A DNA stretch of 64,000 nucleotides from Mucilaginibacter endophyticus (GTDB lineage: Bacteria > Bacteroidota > Bacteroidia > Sphingobacteriales > Sphingobacteriaceae): assembly GCF_003351025.1 (NCBI RefSeq), contig NZ_QPCG01000002.1, forward strand, positions 806,001-870,000. The letters run 5' to 3'. This document shows, one piece after another, positions 16,825-26,121 of this stretch. The translations under genes were made by a program, and so were the position numbers. Below the pieces are notes generated by a model. The model saw nothing but the letters and a program-made list of their open reading frames with translations. It ran no database searches and had not been told where the DNA came from. How positions within the stretch are numbered: position 1 is the first letter of the stretch; each line of letters opens with the position of its first letter.

Positions 16825-17847
16825 TCAATCTTTTAAACCGGACGACGAACCCCTGATCTGGAGATTGGTTTTAAGAATTATAGAATGCGAAGCTGTGCTA
16901 ACTCCTTTTGTATTAAGTTTTTTGAGCAAAACTGTGATCACATTATCAGCAATTTCATCAACCGGCTGAGCAATAGCGGTTACCGGCGGCGAGTACAGCT
17001 TAAAAACGTCATAATCATCAAATGAGATAACTGCCATATCATCAGGTACTTTTACACCCAGCGTACTAAATATCTTTAATCCGCACGTGCCCACATGGTT
17101 GGTGCCAAAAACTACCGCGTCCAGGTCTTTATGCTTTTTGAAAAAGGCTGTCATTGGCTTAATGATCATTTCCTCGTCCTGGTTAAAAACTATTTCTTTA
17201 ACTACTGGTGTAAAACGGCTCTCCTTCAGCGCATCCTTATACCCCTGTACACGGGCCATCATTTGTGTTTGCGAGGAAGCAAATGTAACAAAGGCTATAT
17301 TTTTATAACCCTGCTGTATTAAATGTCGAGTGGCGTTATAGGTGCTGAAAAGGTTATCAATTTCAACATAATCGGTATTTACTTTAGGTAGATGCCTGTC
17401 GAACATCACCACCGGTAAACCATCTTTAAGCAGTTGTTCTACATCATCTTCAATACCCTCTGGCGGGGCGATAATATAACCATCCACATGCCTGTCACGA
17501 AACATATTGATGAGTTCCTTGGTTTTTTGGGTATCGTTGTCGGTACTGCAATAAATTATCTTGTAGCCATTTTTATAAGCCCTATCTTCAATAAGCCGGG
17601 CAATGCTGGCAAAAAATGGGTTTGAAATATCCTCAACCATTAAACCAATGGTATTTGACTTACCGGTGCGCAAACTTTTAGCCAGCGAGTTAGGTTTATA
17701 ACCTACCTCTTCAACGTATTTGGTAACGCGCTCCACCAGGTCCTCACCTATCCGCTTTTCTTTGGCCCGGCCATTCAGTATAAATGATACTGTGGTTTTA
17801 GAAACCTTTAATTCATTGGCTATATCAACAATCGATAGTTTTTTCAC
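16825..17847 (-). CDS. LacI-family transcriptional regulator, likely regulator of the glycan locus
   Basis: 340 residues. The N-terminal helix-turn-helix (IVDIANELKVSKTTVSFILNG) is followed by the hinge helix region GYKPNSLAKSLRTGKSNTIGL and a periplasmic-binding-protein-like sugar sensor with VFGTNHVGTCGLKIFSTLGVKVPDDMAVISFDD. The protein should bind DNA as a dimer and leave it, or bind tighter, when it meets a sugar. It lies between the GH78-like gene and the sugar permease, inside the set of nine TAAATCGATTT-like sites that have the central CG characteristic of LacI operators, including one 89 nt ahead of its own start. That it binds these sites is an inference from position and motif class. 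Confidence 0.9.
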   Translation of the reverse strand: MKKLSIVDIANELKVSKTTVSFILNGRAKEKRIGEDLVERVTKYVEEVGYKPNSLAKSLRTGKSNTIGLMVEDISNPFFASIARLIEDRAYKNGYKIIYCSTDNDTQKTKELINMFRDRHVDGYIIAPPEGIEDDVEQLLKDGLPVVMFDRHLPKVNTDYVEIDNLFSTYNATRHLIQQGYKNIAFVTFASSQTQMMARVQGYKDALKESRFTPVVKEIVFNQDEEMIIKPMTAFFKKHKDLDAVVFGTNHVGTCGLKIFSTLGVKVPDDMAVISFDDYDVFKLYSPPVTAIAQPVDEIADNVITVLLKKLNTKGVSTASHSIILKTNLQIRGSSSGLKD

Positions 17848-17881
17848 TCGGCTAAAAATTGGCTAAAATCAAATATAAAAT

Positions 17882-17918
17882 ATAATAGCTCAATAACCAT
17901 AGATTATTGAGCTATTAT
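17882..17918 (-). terminator. Hairpin terminator of the FucP-type permease gene
   Basis: 15-bp perfect arms 17882-17896 and 17904-17918 around a 7-nt loop, 40 nt beyond the permease stop. It is A/T-rich and overlaps the lacI upstream region. Confidence 0.7.
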
Positions 17919-17936
17919 TGGCCAAAATATAAAAAT

Positions 17937-17949
17937 AAATCGATTAAGC
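17937..17949 (-). promoter_or_regulatory. LacI-type operator, site 2 (lacI gene)
   Basis: Minus strand GCTTAATCGATTT, one base off the consensus GCTAAATCGATTT, 89 nt upstream of the lacI start. Confidence 0.65.
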
Positions 17950-17957
17950 TACTTTGA

Positions 17958-19193
17958 TTATATACCTTGCTTGTTAAGCTTCGGATAACTGATACCGAAT
18001 AAAAATATCACCGTATAACAAATGATAGGCAGGTAATAAGCTGTAGCTACATTATGATTAGCAATTAAGCCCATAATAGGTGGAAACAAGCCGCCCCCAA
18101 CAACCCCCATTACGATAAATGAGGACGCGTTTTGGGTTTGAGCGCCTAAGTTTTTCAAGCCAAGACTAAATATGGTTGGGAACATAATGCTGAAAAAGAA
18201 GTTGATAAACAGCAAAGCCACAAACGAAACCACGCCAAAACCTTGCGCCACAATGATACACATCAGGATATTGCCCAGCGCAAATATCGACAGCAATTTA
18301 TTGGGCGCTATGTAACGCATCAGGAAGGTGCCAATAAAACGGCCGGCCATCATCATCACCATACTTAACGAAAAATAATAACCAGCATGCTCATCTGTCA
18401 GGTGCATGATCTCATGGCCGTAGTTAATGAAAAATGCCCATGTACCGCCTTGGGCAGCTACGTTAAACAACTGAGCTATAGCAGCAAAAACAAAATGCTT
18501 TTTCTTGAACAGGCTCTCCTGAACGTGTCCCTCACCGGCAACAGCGTATGAATCTGTAGCCACTACATGCGGATCCTGCAATGGCGGAACTTTTAAAAAT
18601 GAAAATGCTACGCCCACTAATGCTATCACCGCGCCTATTACAATATACAGATGCTTTACCGATATCAGGTCGTTGGAATGTTCCTGCCCTCCTTTTAAAA
18701 CAAAATAGCCACCCAACAACGGACCAATCACGCCGCCAACCCCATTGAAGGCCTGTGAGAAATTGATACGCTGATCGCTGGTACGCTGATCACCCAGTGA
18801 AGCAACAAAGGGATGGGCTACAGTTTCAAGTGTTGCGAGGCCACAGGCAAGTACAAATAACGCGATCCGGAAGAAGTCAAACGATTTAGCATCGGCCGCC
18901 GGAACAAACAGAAATGCGCCTGCAGCATAAAGTCCGAGACCTAAAAGCACACCATTTTTATAGCCGAATTTTTTCATGAACATACCAGCCGGGATGCCCA
19001 TTACAGCATAAGCGCCAAATAATGATAGCTGTACATAGGCAGAGCGCGACTTTGAAACGTGCAAAACATTCTGAAAATGCTTGTTCAAAGTATCACCGAG
19101 GGTCATGGCTATCCCCCAGAGCATAAATAACGAAGTAACAAAAATGAGTACTACAAGGAACTTACGTTCTGTAAATTGAGGTTTGGTATCCAT
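17958..19193 (-). CDS. Sugar:H+ symporter of the FucP/GluP MFS family
   Basis: 411 residues, about 12 membrane segments. FVTSLFMLWGIAMTLGDTLNKHFQ and YAVMGIPAGMFMKKFGYKNG are the opening segments typical of L-fucose permease FucP and the related glucose/galactose/mannose importers of Bacteroidota, and ATLETVAHPFVASLGD and RINFSQAFNGVGGVIGPLLGG also match. It should import a free monosaccharide released in the periplasm. Given the GH92 and GH78-like enzymes nearby, mannose or rhamnose is plausible; the motif set does not decide. No convincing LacI-type site is seen in its own upstream region. Confidence 0.85.
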   Translation of the reverse strand: MDTKPQFTERKFLVVLIFVTSLFMLWGIAMTLGDTLNKHFQNVLHVSKSRSAYVQLSLFGAYAVMGIPAGMFMKKFGYKNGVLLGLGLYAAGAFLFVPAADAKSFDFFRIALFVLACGLATLETVAHPFVASLGDQRTSDQRINFSQAFNGVGGVIGPLLGGYFVLKGGQEHSNDLISVKHLYIVIGAVIALVGVAFSFLKVPPLQDPHVVATDSYAVAGEGHVQESLFKKKHFVFAAIAQLFNVAAQGGTWAFFINYGHEIMHLTDEHAGYYFSLSMVMMMAGRFIGTFLMRYIAPNKLLSIFALGNILMCIIVAQGFGVVSFVALLFINFFFSIMFPTIFSLGLKNLGAQTQNASSFIVMGVVGGGLFPPIMGLIANHNVATAYYLPIICYTVIFLFGISYPKLNKQGI

Positions 19194-19308
19194 TGTGCAG
19201 GTTTGTGTGTTAATTGGGTCGGTAAATTAGTTTAAAACTTCAATGTACCAAAGGCTTATTATTTATTTTCGATAAAAAATCTCATTCACAATTACTTAGC
19301 AATATAAA

Positions 19309-20469
19309 TCACCTTTGCAGGTTCCATTTCTCTTTGAATTTCAACAATGGCATTTCCACGAACCTGAATGATATTTCTGCAAACAAAAAAGAAACCCCGA
19401 CACGAATCACTGATATGACTATAAAATTACCTGCGCTATCATGCACCCTAAAATGTTCAAATACCGCAAAAATAACGTAGTGGTACACGTAAATCCCGTA
19501 TGATCTGGTTCCAAGCCATTTAAGTACTTTATTGGAAAACAAAAAATGTTCAGGACTTTTTATCGCTATAAATATAGCTCCAGCACAAAAAACATCTAAC
19601 AATAAAAATCCTCCACTGCGAAAAACAGAGCCACCACGTAACATTACCAGGAAAAAGCTAAAAATAATTATGTAACCGGCAATAAGCCAGAGGCGAAGTT
19701 TATTAGTTAACAGAAAGTTTTTAAACGCCGCCATCGGCATAGCTACGGCTAAAAGCGCTCCAACTAAAATACTATCAACACTACAAAGTGTAAAACGTAT
19801 GGGATCAATGATTAGCAAACCATTATAAAACGAGGTTTCAAAATTACCCTGCCATACGCGGTATATGGATGCAATTAAAATCAATGCTAAAAGAAGCTTT
19901 ATTTGATTTCGCCGTGAAAATTTGAATAGAAAGAAGGAGGTAATTAACGGCCAAAAAAGATAAAAGTGTTCTTCAACAGATAAAGACCAGAGATGCACCA
20001 GATGCCCTGAAACTTTTTCAGGAAGTAAATTGATAAAATAAAACAAAGCCGCTATAGTAGCTAATGATTGATTAGCCTGCGGGTTACCAACTTCAATGTA
20101 CGACCAAAAAACGTTGGCCGATATTATACAAATCAATAAAGGAGGAAAAAGCCTTAATGCACGGCGAAAATAAAAACGAATAATTGATATTTTACCATAG
20201 GCTGCTGACTCGGCTTGTAATAAAGAGGTGATTATAAACCCGCTTAACACAAAAAAGAGTACTACTCCTACTAATCCGCCTTTGATAACACCATAGGTCA
20301 TGTGGGTTAGTAAAACAAACAAGACAGCGAGCCCCCTTATAGTGTCTAAAGCCGGGATATAATGAAAAACTTTTTTCCCGGGTTTCTTTAAATGATCTGC
20401 ATTAACAGTTCTAAACTGCGAAACAATCCCATCTTTATCAATTATTTGATAATCAGTATTTAACGACAT
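19309..20469 (-). CDS. Acyltransferase family 3 membrane protein (OatA/WbpC-like)
   Basis: 386 residues with about 10 membrane segments. ALDTIRGLAVLFVLLTHM carries the catalytic-site histidine at the end of TM1, and FYFRRALRLFPPLL and LWSLSVEEHFYLFWPL are the signature blocks of integral membrane O-acyltransferases. These enzymes acetylate or acylate sugars of surface polysaccharides. In this locus it could modify an imported or a surface glycan, or be an unrelated insert. It is flanked by glycan genes on the same strand but with gaps near 90-115 nt and no operator of its own. Confidence 0.85.
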   Translation of the reverse strand: MSLNTDYQIIDKDGIVSQFRTVNADHLKKPGKKVFHYIPALDTIRGLAVLFVLLTHMTYGVIKGGLVGVVLFFVLSGFIITSLLQAESAAYGKISIIRFYFRRALRLFPPLLICIISANVFWSYIEVGNPQANQSLATIAALFYFINLLPEKVSGHLVHLWSLSVEEHFYLFWPLITSFFLFKFSRRNQIKLLLALILIASIYRVWQGNFETSFYNGLLIIDPIRFTLCSVDSILVGALLAVAMPMAAFKNFLLTNKLRLWLIAGYIIIFSFFLVMLRGGSVFRSGGFLLLDVFCAGAIFIAIKSPEHFLFSNKVLKWLGTRSYGIYVYHYVIFAVFEHFRVHDSAGNFIVISVIRVGVSFLFAEISFRFVEMPLLKFKEKWNLQR

Positions 20470-20558
20470 AGAATATAGGTAGATCGTAAAGGTAATTAAT
20501 TAATGTTACCTTAAAGTCAAACTCAAAATAAGTTTAACATGGCTAAACCTAACGTTGT

Positions 20559-23522
20559 CTATTGTGTTTTCACCGGATCATTGTAGGGCACCACCAATAA
20601 TTTCAGCAGATCCTTACCCAACAATGCCGCGTCAAATTCTATCCTGATATCCTTTGATTCGCCTTTCATGAGCGAAAAATAATTATCATTCATGATGGCC
20701 GGTAAGATCTGCTCGCCGGTACTCGCTTTGGTAGCCTGTACGCGAATGGCAAAAGCAGCCGCCTTTGACGACGATGGGTTGCTGACCCTGGCATTTACAT
20801 AGTATTTACCATTAATTTGTATTGTAGCCGATGATACTTTCAGGTTAACTTTTGGCAGTTGATTAAGCGCGGTAAAATCTGTGCGTTTATTACCTCTCCA
20901 GTAAAAATTATCCGATATCAATTTTCCGTTTTTGTCCACCAATTTTAGTTTAATAAAATGAACATCGGTAAGGCCGCTACTTTTAGGCGCACCACCGTAC
21001 ACCTCAAAATCCCAAAGTGAATATCCCCAGCCCGAGCCACGCTGCAAGCCATACATGCGCACGTACCGGCCTTTTACCTCATCAAAAGTGATTTGCTGTA
21101 CGCCTACATGACCGTCGCCGCTTTCATAAACATCTTTCCAGCTTTTAGAGTCATCAGATACCTGGATCTTGAAAGCTTTTCCATACGCCTCTTCCCAGTT
21201 CAGCTTTGCGCCATTTATCTTCTGCTCTTTTCCAAGATCGACATAAATCCACTCCGCATCATTAGAATTACTGGCCCACCTGCTCCCCGAATTACCATCA
21301 GTTACAGAACCGGCCTCGCCCATAGTAGTGGATGATGCAAAAGCCTGCTTGTTTAATGCCAGGTTTTCGCGGTTATCGGCAAAAGCCATTGTAAAGCAGT
21401 TTAAGGCTGTATTTGACGGAGCGTCAATAGTTTTTGACAGGCTGTATTGTTTTACTATTTGCCCATCACTATTATAAACATCGGCATAGGCGGTCAAGCC
21501 GTTTTCGTCGGCACGGGTTGTGTTGATTACCTTGATGGCGTTATTTACCGGGTTCCATTGAATGTGCAGCGGTTCGCAGGCTTTTTTAGCTCCCCAGTAA
21601 GCACCGGTTAAATCATAATAGTAATCATAGGTTTGCCACACCAACGATGGGTAGGCCGACTGGCTCATCCAGGTCATAATACCGGAAGCGTCCTCCCAAA
21701 TATTATCTTCCCAGCCCTCATACATGGCTTTGTTTGTTTCGATGTTTAGCAGTTGAGCTTTACGGCAATAATCCTCAATACCCGACGCTGCTCCATATCG
21801 GTTTTTAATACCATCATCATACCTGTCGGGCCCGGCATTGCCTGCCGAAGGGCCAAAGAAATGCAGGTTCCACATCTCATTGCGGGGCCACCATTTATCC
21901 TTCAGCATAAACTTTTTAAAACTGTCGAAATTGGTAAATACGGCTGTACCAATCTCGCTGCGTAAGCCCCAACCCTGGTTTCCGCCAAAGCCATTGGGAA
22001 AACGGCTAAAGTACCAACGCGGGTCAAAGTTAGTCCACGGGCCGCTGCCTGTCAGGTTGCCAGCGTGCGAATTGGGTTGATAATACCTGTCGTTCCCATC
22101 ATATGCGCTGATATCTTCCCGAAGCCAATTATTAAGCGGCGGTAAAGGTTCACCCTCATTATCACCGCACCAAATGGCAATTGAAGGGTGATTCCTGAAC
22201 CGTTTTATTTTTTCGATGGCATTGGCGTTAAACGTATTTACATCATTAGGGAGGTTAGGGATAGAATTAAGCCAGAAATCGTCCCAAACCATCATGCCAT
22301 ATTTATCGCAGGCATCATAAAACTCTTCATCGGTTGTAGAGCCAATCCAATTGCGGATGATGTTAAAATTCATCTCTTTGTGTAATCGTACCTTGATATC
22401 ATATTCTGCACCACGGCAACGAAGCATATATTCGGCCATGCCCCAGTTACCTCCTTTTAAAAAAACTTTGGTACCGTTTACATACAAATGCAAAACATGG
22501 CCAACCGTATCGTAGCTGTACTTTTTAATGCCGAATTTAATCTGTTTGCTATCAGAAATAGCATCACCAAGCTTCAGGCTTAAGTTACAGGTATACAAGT
22601 TGGCATCGCCATAACCATTTGGCCACCACAGCTTGGGGCCATTGATAATCAATTGCGAAAAATGCTTAGGATCGATCTTGATTTCGGCATTGCTATTAGC
22701 CCCCACAAATACTTTTTGCGTAAACTGGATATTTCCAGGGTTAATAACGCCTGTTAACACGCCCGTTTGAAAAGTATCGGTACTATTTTTTACCCCAACA
22801 GCAACGGAAACTTCGGCGCGGGCGGTAGTGGGCACGTCCGTGCGGATCCAGGGATCATTGATGGTAAGGCTTCCGGTATTGGTCAGGTATACATCGTCTG
22901 TAATGCCACTATTAAGGCCCGGAACATAAGGCATCCAATCCCAGCTTGCACTGGGGATGTAGGTTGGGCTGGCATAATTCACTAATGGGTTTAGCGGACA
23001 ATAAACCAGAACGGCTAATGTATTGGCACCGGTTTTATTAACCAGTTTAGTTACATCATACATGCCGCGTTGCATAAAACCATCCAAACTGCCAATTTTT
23101 TTTCCGTTAAGGTAGATCTCGGCTTTACGATTTATCCCCTTAAAGTTGAGCCAGATCTTTTGTCTGGTAAAATTGGCAGGGACATTAAACGCTGTACGAT
23201 ACCAGAAATTGCGGTCGTATTTCTTTTTATCAACTTTATAAATATTATCACCAAAACTGGGATCTTTCTCCAAGCCGGCAGCAACGTACGATGAAAATAC
23301 GGTACCCGGAACAATTGCCTTTACCCAATCTGTAGTCGCGTAGCCATTTTTATAGATATCAAGACTATCGGCTCCGAGATCTGCCTGTGCTTTTACTTTC
23401 CAGGTTATTTGTTTGTTGGCATTGTTTAGGTAAAATATTTCCTGCGCTGATGTTGCGTTGAACAACAGCAGCATGGAGGTGATTAGCAGAAATATTCTTT
23501 TTAATTTGTAAATATTGATCAT
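20559..23522 (-). CDS. GH2-family exo-glycosidase with a CBM32-like (F5/8 type C) domain
   Basis: 987 residues with signal peptide (~1-26). The GH2 sugar-binding domain (IWLNFKGINRKAEIYLNGKKIG), immunoglobulin-like domain and TIM barrel follow in order. The acid/base is probably Glu456 in IWCGDNEGEP and the nucleophile probably Glu523 in LRSEIGT. The overall form (SWDWMPYVPGLNSGI, NFNIIRNWIG) is closest to exo-beta-glucosaminidase/beta-mannosidase-type GH2 enzymes. A discoidin-like domain (about 719-844, LALNKQAFASST...WAS...WIYVDLG) lies between the catalytic region and the last beta domain. With two GH92 enzymes nearby, removal of a beta-linked mannose or hexosamine from a mannose-containing glycan fits best. 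Confidence 0.85.
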   Translation of the reverse strand: MINIYKLKRIFLLITSMLLLFNATSAQEIFYLNNANKQITWKVKAQADLGADSLDIYKNGYATTDWVKAIVPGTVFSSYVAAGLEKDPSFGDNIYKVDKKKYDRNFWYRTAFNVPANFTRQKIWLNFKGINRKAEIYLNGKKIGSLDGFMQRGMYDVTKLVNKTGANTLAVLVYCPLNPLVNYASPTYIPSASWDWMPYVPGLNSGITDDVYLTNTGSLTINDPWIRTDVPTTARAEVSVAVGVKNSTDTFQTGVLTGVINPGNIQFTQKVFVGANSNAEIKIDPKHFSQLIINGPKLWWPNGYGDANLYTCNLSLKLGDAISDSKQIKFGIKKYSYDTVGHVLHLYVNGTKVFLKGGNWGMAEYMLRCRGAEYDIKVRLHKEMNFNIIRNWIGSTTDEEFYDACDKYGMMVWDDFWLNSIPNLPNDVNTFNANAIEKIKRFRNHPSIAIWCGDNEGEPLPPLNNWLREDISAYDGNDRYYQPNSHAGNLTGSGPWTNFDPRWYFSRFPNGFGGNQGWGLRSEIGTAVFTNFDSFKKFMLKDKWWPRNEMWNLHFFGPSAGNAGPDRYDDGIKNRYGAASGIEDYCRKAQLLNIETNKAMYEGWEDNIWEDASGIMTWMSQSAYPSLVWQTYDYYYDLTGAYWGAKKACEPLHIQWNPVNNAIKVINTTRADENGLTAYADVYNSDGQIVKQYSLSKTIDAPSNTALNCFTMAFADNRENLALNKQAFASSTTMGEAGSVTDGNSGSRWASNSNDAEWIYVDLGKEQKINGAKLNWEEAYGKAFKIQVSDDSKSWKDVYESGDGHVGVQQITFDEVKGRYVRMYGLQRGSGWGYSLWDFEVYGGAPKSSGLTDVHFIKLKLVDKNGKLISDNFYWRGNKRTDFTALNQLPKVNLKVSSATIQINGKYYVNARVSNPSSSKAAAFAIRVQATKASTGEQILPAIMNDNYFSLMKGESKDIRIEFDAALLGKDLLKLLVVPYNDPVKTQ

Positions 23523-23523
23523 A

Positions 23524-23536
23524 AAATCGTTTTAGC
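23524..23536 (-). promoter_or_regulatory. LacI-type operator, site 3 (GH2 gene)
   Basis: Minus strand GCTAAAACGATTT. It ends 1 nt before the ATG of the GH2 gene, so bound repressor would cover the start region. Confidence 0.75.
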
Positions 23537-23608
23537 GAGTATTCAGATAATTTTCATGTCCTTCTCTTCGATTAGACATTCCTTAGCATGACAAAATTAA
23601 CTATGGAT

Positions 23609-23679
23609 GTCATGCTGAGCCTGTCGAAGCATGGCGGGTTGGGCCTCTGCGCACGTCCTTCGACAAGCTCAGGATGACA
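23609..23679. repeat. Palindromic repeat (TGTCATGCTGAGCCTGTCGAAG type)
   Basis: The left arm at 23609-23634 and right arm at 23653-23679 pair as TGTCATGCTGAGC...TGTCGAAG with CTTCGACAAGCTCAGGATGACA. This is a second hairpin family common in Bacteroidota intergenic DNA, here between the GH92 and GH2 genes. Confidence 0.8.
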
Positions 23680-23704
23680 GCCCCCCCAAACCTAATTTAG
23701 ATGT

Positions 23705-25981
23705 TTACTTTGCCTTTGAAAGCGAAAACGGCTTGTCATCGGGCGCTATCCCGCGGTTCAAGGCTGGTTTATTGCCCATTTCAAAATGCAATAGGCCACC
23801 ATTCATGATATCACCCTGCGTGATCCAGTTATGCGTATATGGCTTACCATTTAGCGTGGCCGATTGGATATACACGTTCTCCTTACTGTTATTATTAGCC
23901 TCAATCACGAACTTTTTGCCGTTTTCTAAAGCGATGGTCATCTTTTTAAACAGCGGACTGCCAATCACATATTGATCGGTACCGGGGCAAACGCTGTAAA
24001 AACCAGCCGCACTTAACACAAACCACGACGACATTTGTCCTTCATCCTCATCGCCGGGGTAGCCGTTTTCACCCGCGTTGTACATTTTATCCATCACATC
24101 GCGCAGATGCTGCTGGGCTTTCCATGGCTGGCCGGCGTAGTTATACATGTAAAGCAAATGGTGAATGGGCTCGTTACCCTGGGCGTATTGGCCCATTTTA
24201 AATTCGGCCATCTCCGTCATTTCGTGAATTACCTGGCCATACCCTCCTACTTTGATGGTTCCCGGCTCTGTAAATACCGAGTCGATCTTTGCAGTAAAGT
24301 TCTTTTCCCCGCCCATCAGGTTGATCAACCCTTGTGTATCATGAAAAACCGACCATGTCCAGTGCCATGCGTTACCTTCGGTATAAGGACCGCCCCAATC
24401 CATAGGATCAAAAGGCTCAATCCAGTTACCCTGTGCATCTTTTGAGCGCATGAAACGCGTTTTTGTGTCGAACAGATTTTTATAATTATACATCTGCCTT
24501 GCAAAAACATCTTCGTAAAATTTATTACCGGTGAGCTTTGCCAGCTGGTAACCGCAAAAATCGTCGTAAGCAAACTCCAGCGTCCAGGCGGTTGAACCGA
24601 GGGTTTGAGGCGTAAAAGGCACATAACCATTGGTATAATACTCTTTCCAACCCGGGCGACCGTTAGCACTCCCCCACGGGCCCTTGTTAGTAGCCTCATG
24701 ATAATATGCCTCAAGCGCCCTTTTAGGATCAAAAGTTCGAATTCCTTTTACCCATGCATCCGCCAACAAGGAAATGGCATGATTTCCCAACATACCACCG
24801 GTTTCCGCCGGGAATGACCAGGCCGGCAGCCAGCCGCACTGCTGTTGTGCATCAAGCAGCGCCTGTACCAGTTGGCTCTCCATTTTAGGATGCAATACAG
24901 TGTTCAGAGGAAATTGCGCACGAAAAGTATCCCAGAAACCATTATCGGTATACATATAACCATCATGTATCTTACCATCATAAGGGCTGTAATAATAAGG
25001 CTTACCGTCCTTTCCATACTCAAAAAACTGGTGCGAAAACAAGTTTGCATGGTACATACAGGAATAAAAAGTTGCCTTTTGATCTTCCGTGCCACCTTCA
25101 ACAGCCATACGGCCAAGCAATTGGTTCCAAACTTTGTCTGCCGCTTTATGGGTATCGTCAAATGATTTGAACTCGCCCAATTCCTTATTTAGCGTAAGTT
25201 CAGCTTGTTCGGGACTGATATAGGACGAGGCTACTTTGGCCTGCACGGTTTCGCCATCTTTAAATTGGATATAAGCCCCAACACCCTCTCCTTCCGCTGT
25301 TTCGCTTTTTGCTGCTATGGTGTTCTTTTTATTTTCCCAGGTGCCATAACCGGTAAACGACTTGTCAAAAACAATAACAAAGTAATTCCTGAAATCTTTG
25401 GGAGCCCAGCGGCAATTGTTTACATAGCCGGTTATTTTGCGTTCGGATGGAATGATCTTTACTTCACTCATTTTGGTATAGCCATCCAACACAAGATACG
25501 AGGCTTTACCTTTCGGGAAAGAAAAACGCAAATGCGCCCCTCTTTCGGTAGGTGACATTTCGGCGGTGATGTTGTTATTAAGCTTTACCTTGTAGTAGCT
25601 GGGCTGGGCAATCTCGTTATCGTGACTAAATGATGCCGCTCTTTCATCTTCATTGACAACCAATTTACCGGCGACCGGCATCAGCGAAAACACCACATAA
25701 TCGTTAACCCATGAGCTGCATTGATGTGACTGCTGAAAACCGCGGATGGTATGCTCAAAATACTGATACTTCCATCCATCACCATTTTTACCCGTCTGTG
25801 CCGTCCAGGTGTTCATGCCGAAAGGTAATGAGGTAGCCGGATAGGTATTACCGTACGAAAACTCATACTTGGTATTGGTACCCTGCCGGGTATTCACATA
25901 CTTTACAAGATTAGCCTCCTGTGCAAACAGGTTTCCGGTATAAGCAAGCGCAGCGGCGCAAACAAGCAAACGTATTTTCAT
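23705..25981 (-). CDS. GH92 alpha-mannosidase (first copy)
   Basis: 758 residues with a signal peptide (~1-20). GH92 enzymes are calcium-dependent exo-alpha-mannosidases that invert the anomeric bond. YVNTRQGTNTKYEFSYGNTYPATSLPFGM opens the N-terminal beta-sandwich; GFWDTFRAQFPL, GNEPIHHLLYMYNYAG and GDEDEGQMSSWFVLSAAGFY are the barrel motifs carrying the conserved acidic residues. It shares the family with the gene at 44277-46616 but the two are clearly diverged, suggesting different linkages. It has its own LacI-type site 63 nt upstream. Confidence 0.93.
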   Translation of the reverse strand: MKIRLLVCAAALAYTGNLFAQEANLVKYVNTRQGTNTKYEFSYGNTYPATSLPFGMNTWTAQTGKNGDGWKYQYFEHTIRGFQQSHQCSSWVNDYVVFSLMPVAGKLVVNEDERAASFSHDNEIAQPSYYKVKLNNNITAEMSPTERGAHLRFSFPKGKASYLVLDGYTKMSEVKIIPSERKITGYVNNCRWAPKDFRNYFVIVFDKSFTGYGTWENKKNTIAAKSETAEGEGVGAYIQFKDGETVQAKVASSYISPEQAELTLNKELGEFKSFDDTHKAADKVWNQLLGRMAVEGGTEDQKATFYSCMYHANLFSHQFFEYGKDGKPYYYSPYDGKIHDGYMYTDNGFWDTFRAQFPLNTVLHPKMESQLVQALLDAQQQCGWLPAWSFPAETGGMLGNHAISLLADAWVKGIRTFDPKRALEAYYHEATNKGPWGSANGRPGWKEYYTNGYVPFTPQTLGSTAWTLEFAYDDFCGYQLAKLTGNKFYEDVFARQMYNYKNLFDTKTRFMRSKDAQGNWIEPFDPMDWGGPYTEGNAWHWTWSVFHDTQGLINLMGGEKNFTAKIDSVFTEPGTIKVGGYGQVIHEMTEMAEFKMGQYAQGNEPIHHLLYMYNYAGQPWKAQQHLRDVMDKMYNAGENGYPGDEDEGQMSSWFVLSAAGFYSVCPGTDQYVIGSPLFKKMTIALENGKKFVIEANNNSKENVYIQSATLNGKPYTHNWITQGDIMNGGLLHFEMGNKPALNRGIAPDDKPFSLSKAK

Positions 25982-26044
25982 TGGTTTATAATGGTATCAG
26001 GACTTGATGATTGAAGAAATCGTCCCCGAACAAAATTAATAATT

Positions 26045-26057
26045 AAATCGATTTAGC
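26045..26057 (-). promoter_or_regulatory. LacI-type operator, site 4 (GH92 gene)
   Basis: Minus strand GCTAAATCGATTT followed by A, a perfect match with the full dyad, 63 nt upstream of the GH92 start. Confidence 0.8.
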
Positions 26058-26121
26058 AAAGTAGCATTTTAAATAAAGTCATTGAAGAAAAGTCTCCCTG
26101 AAAGCTCATTTAAAATATTGG

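Noticed and set aside
19222..19233. TAAATTAGTTTA upstream of the FucP-type permease as a tenth LacI-type site
   Set aside because: It lacks the central CG and has too many mismatches to the 13-mer.
24035..24445. A 136-codon frame antisense to the first GH92 gene
   Set aside because: Shadow frame of the conserved gene on the other strand.
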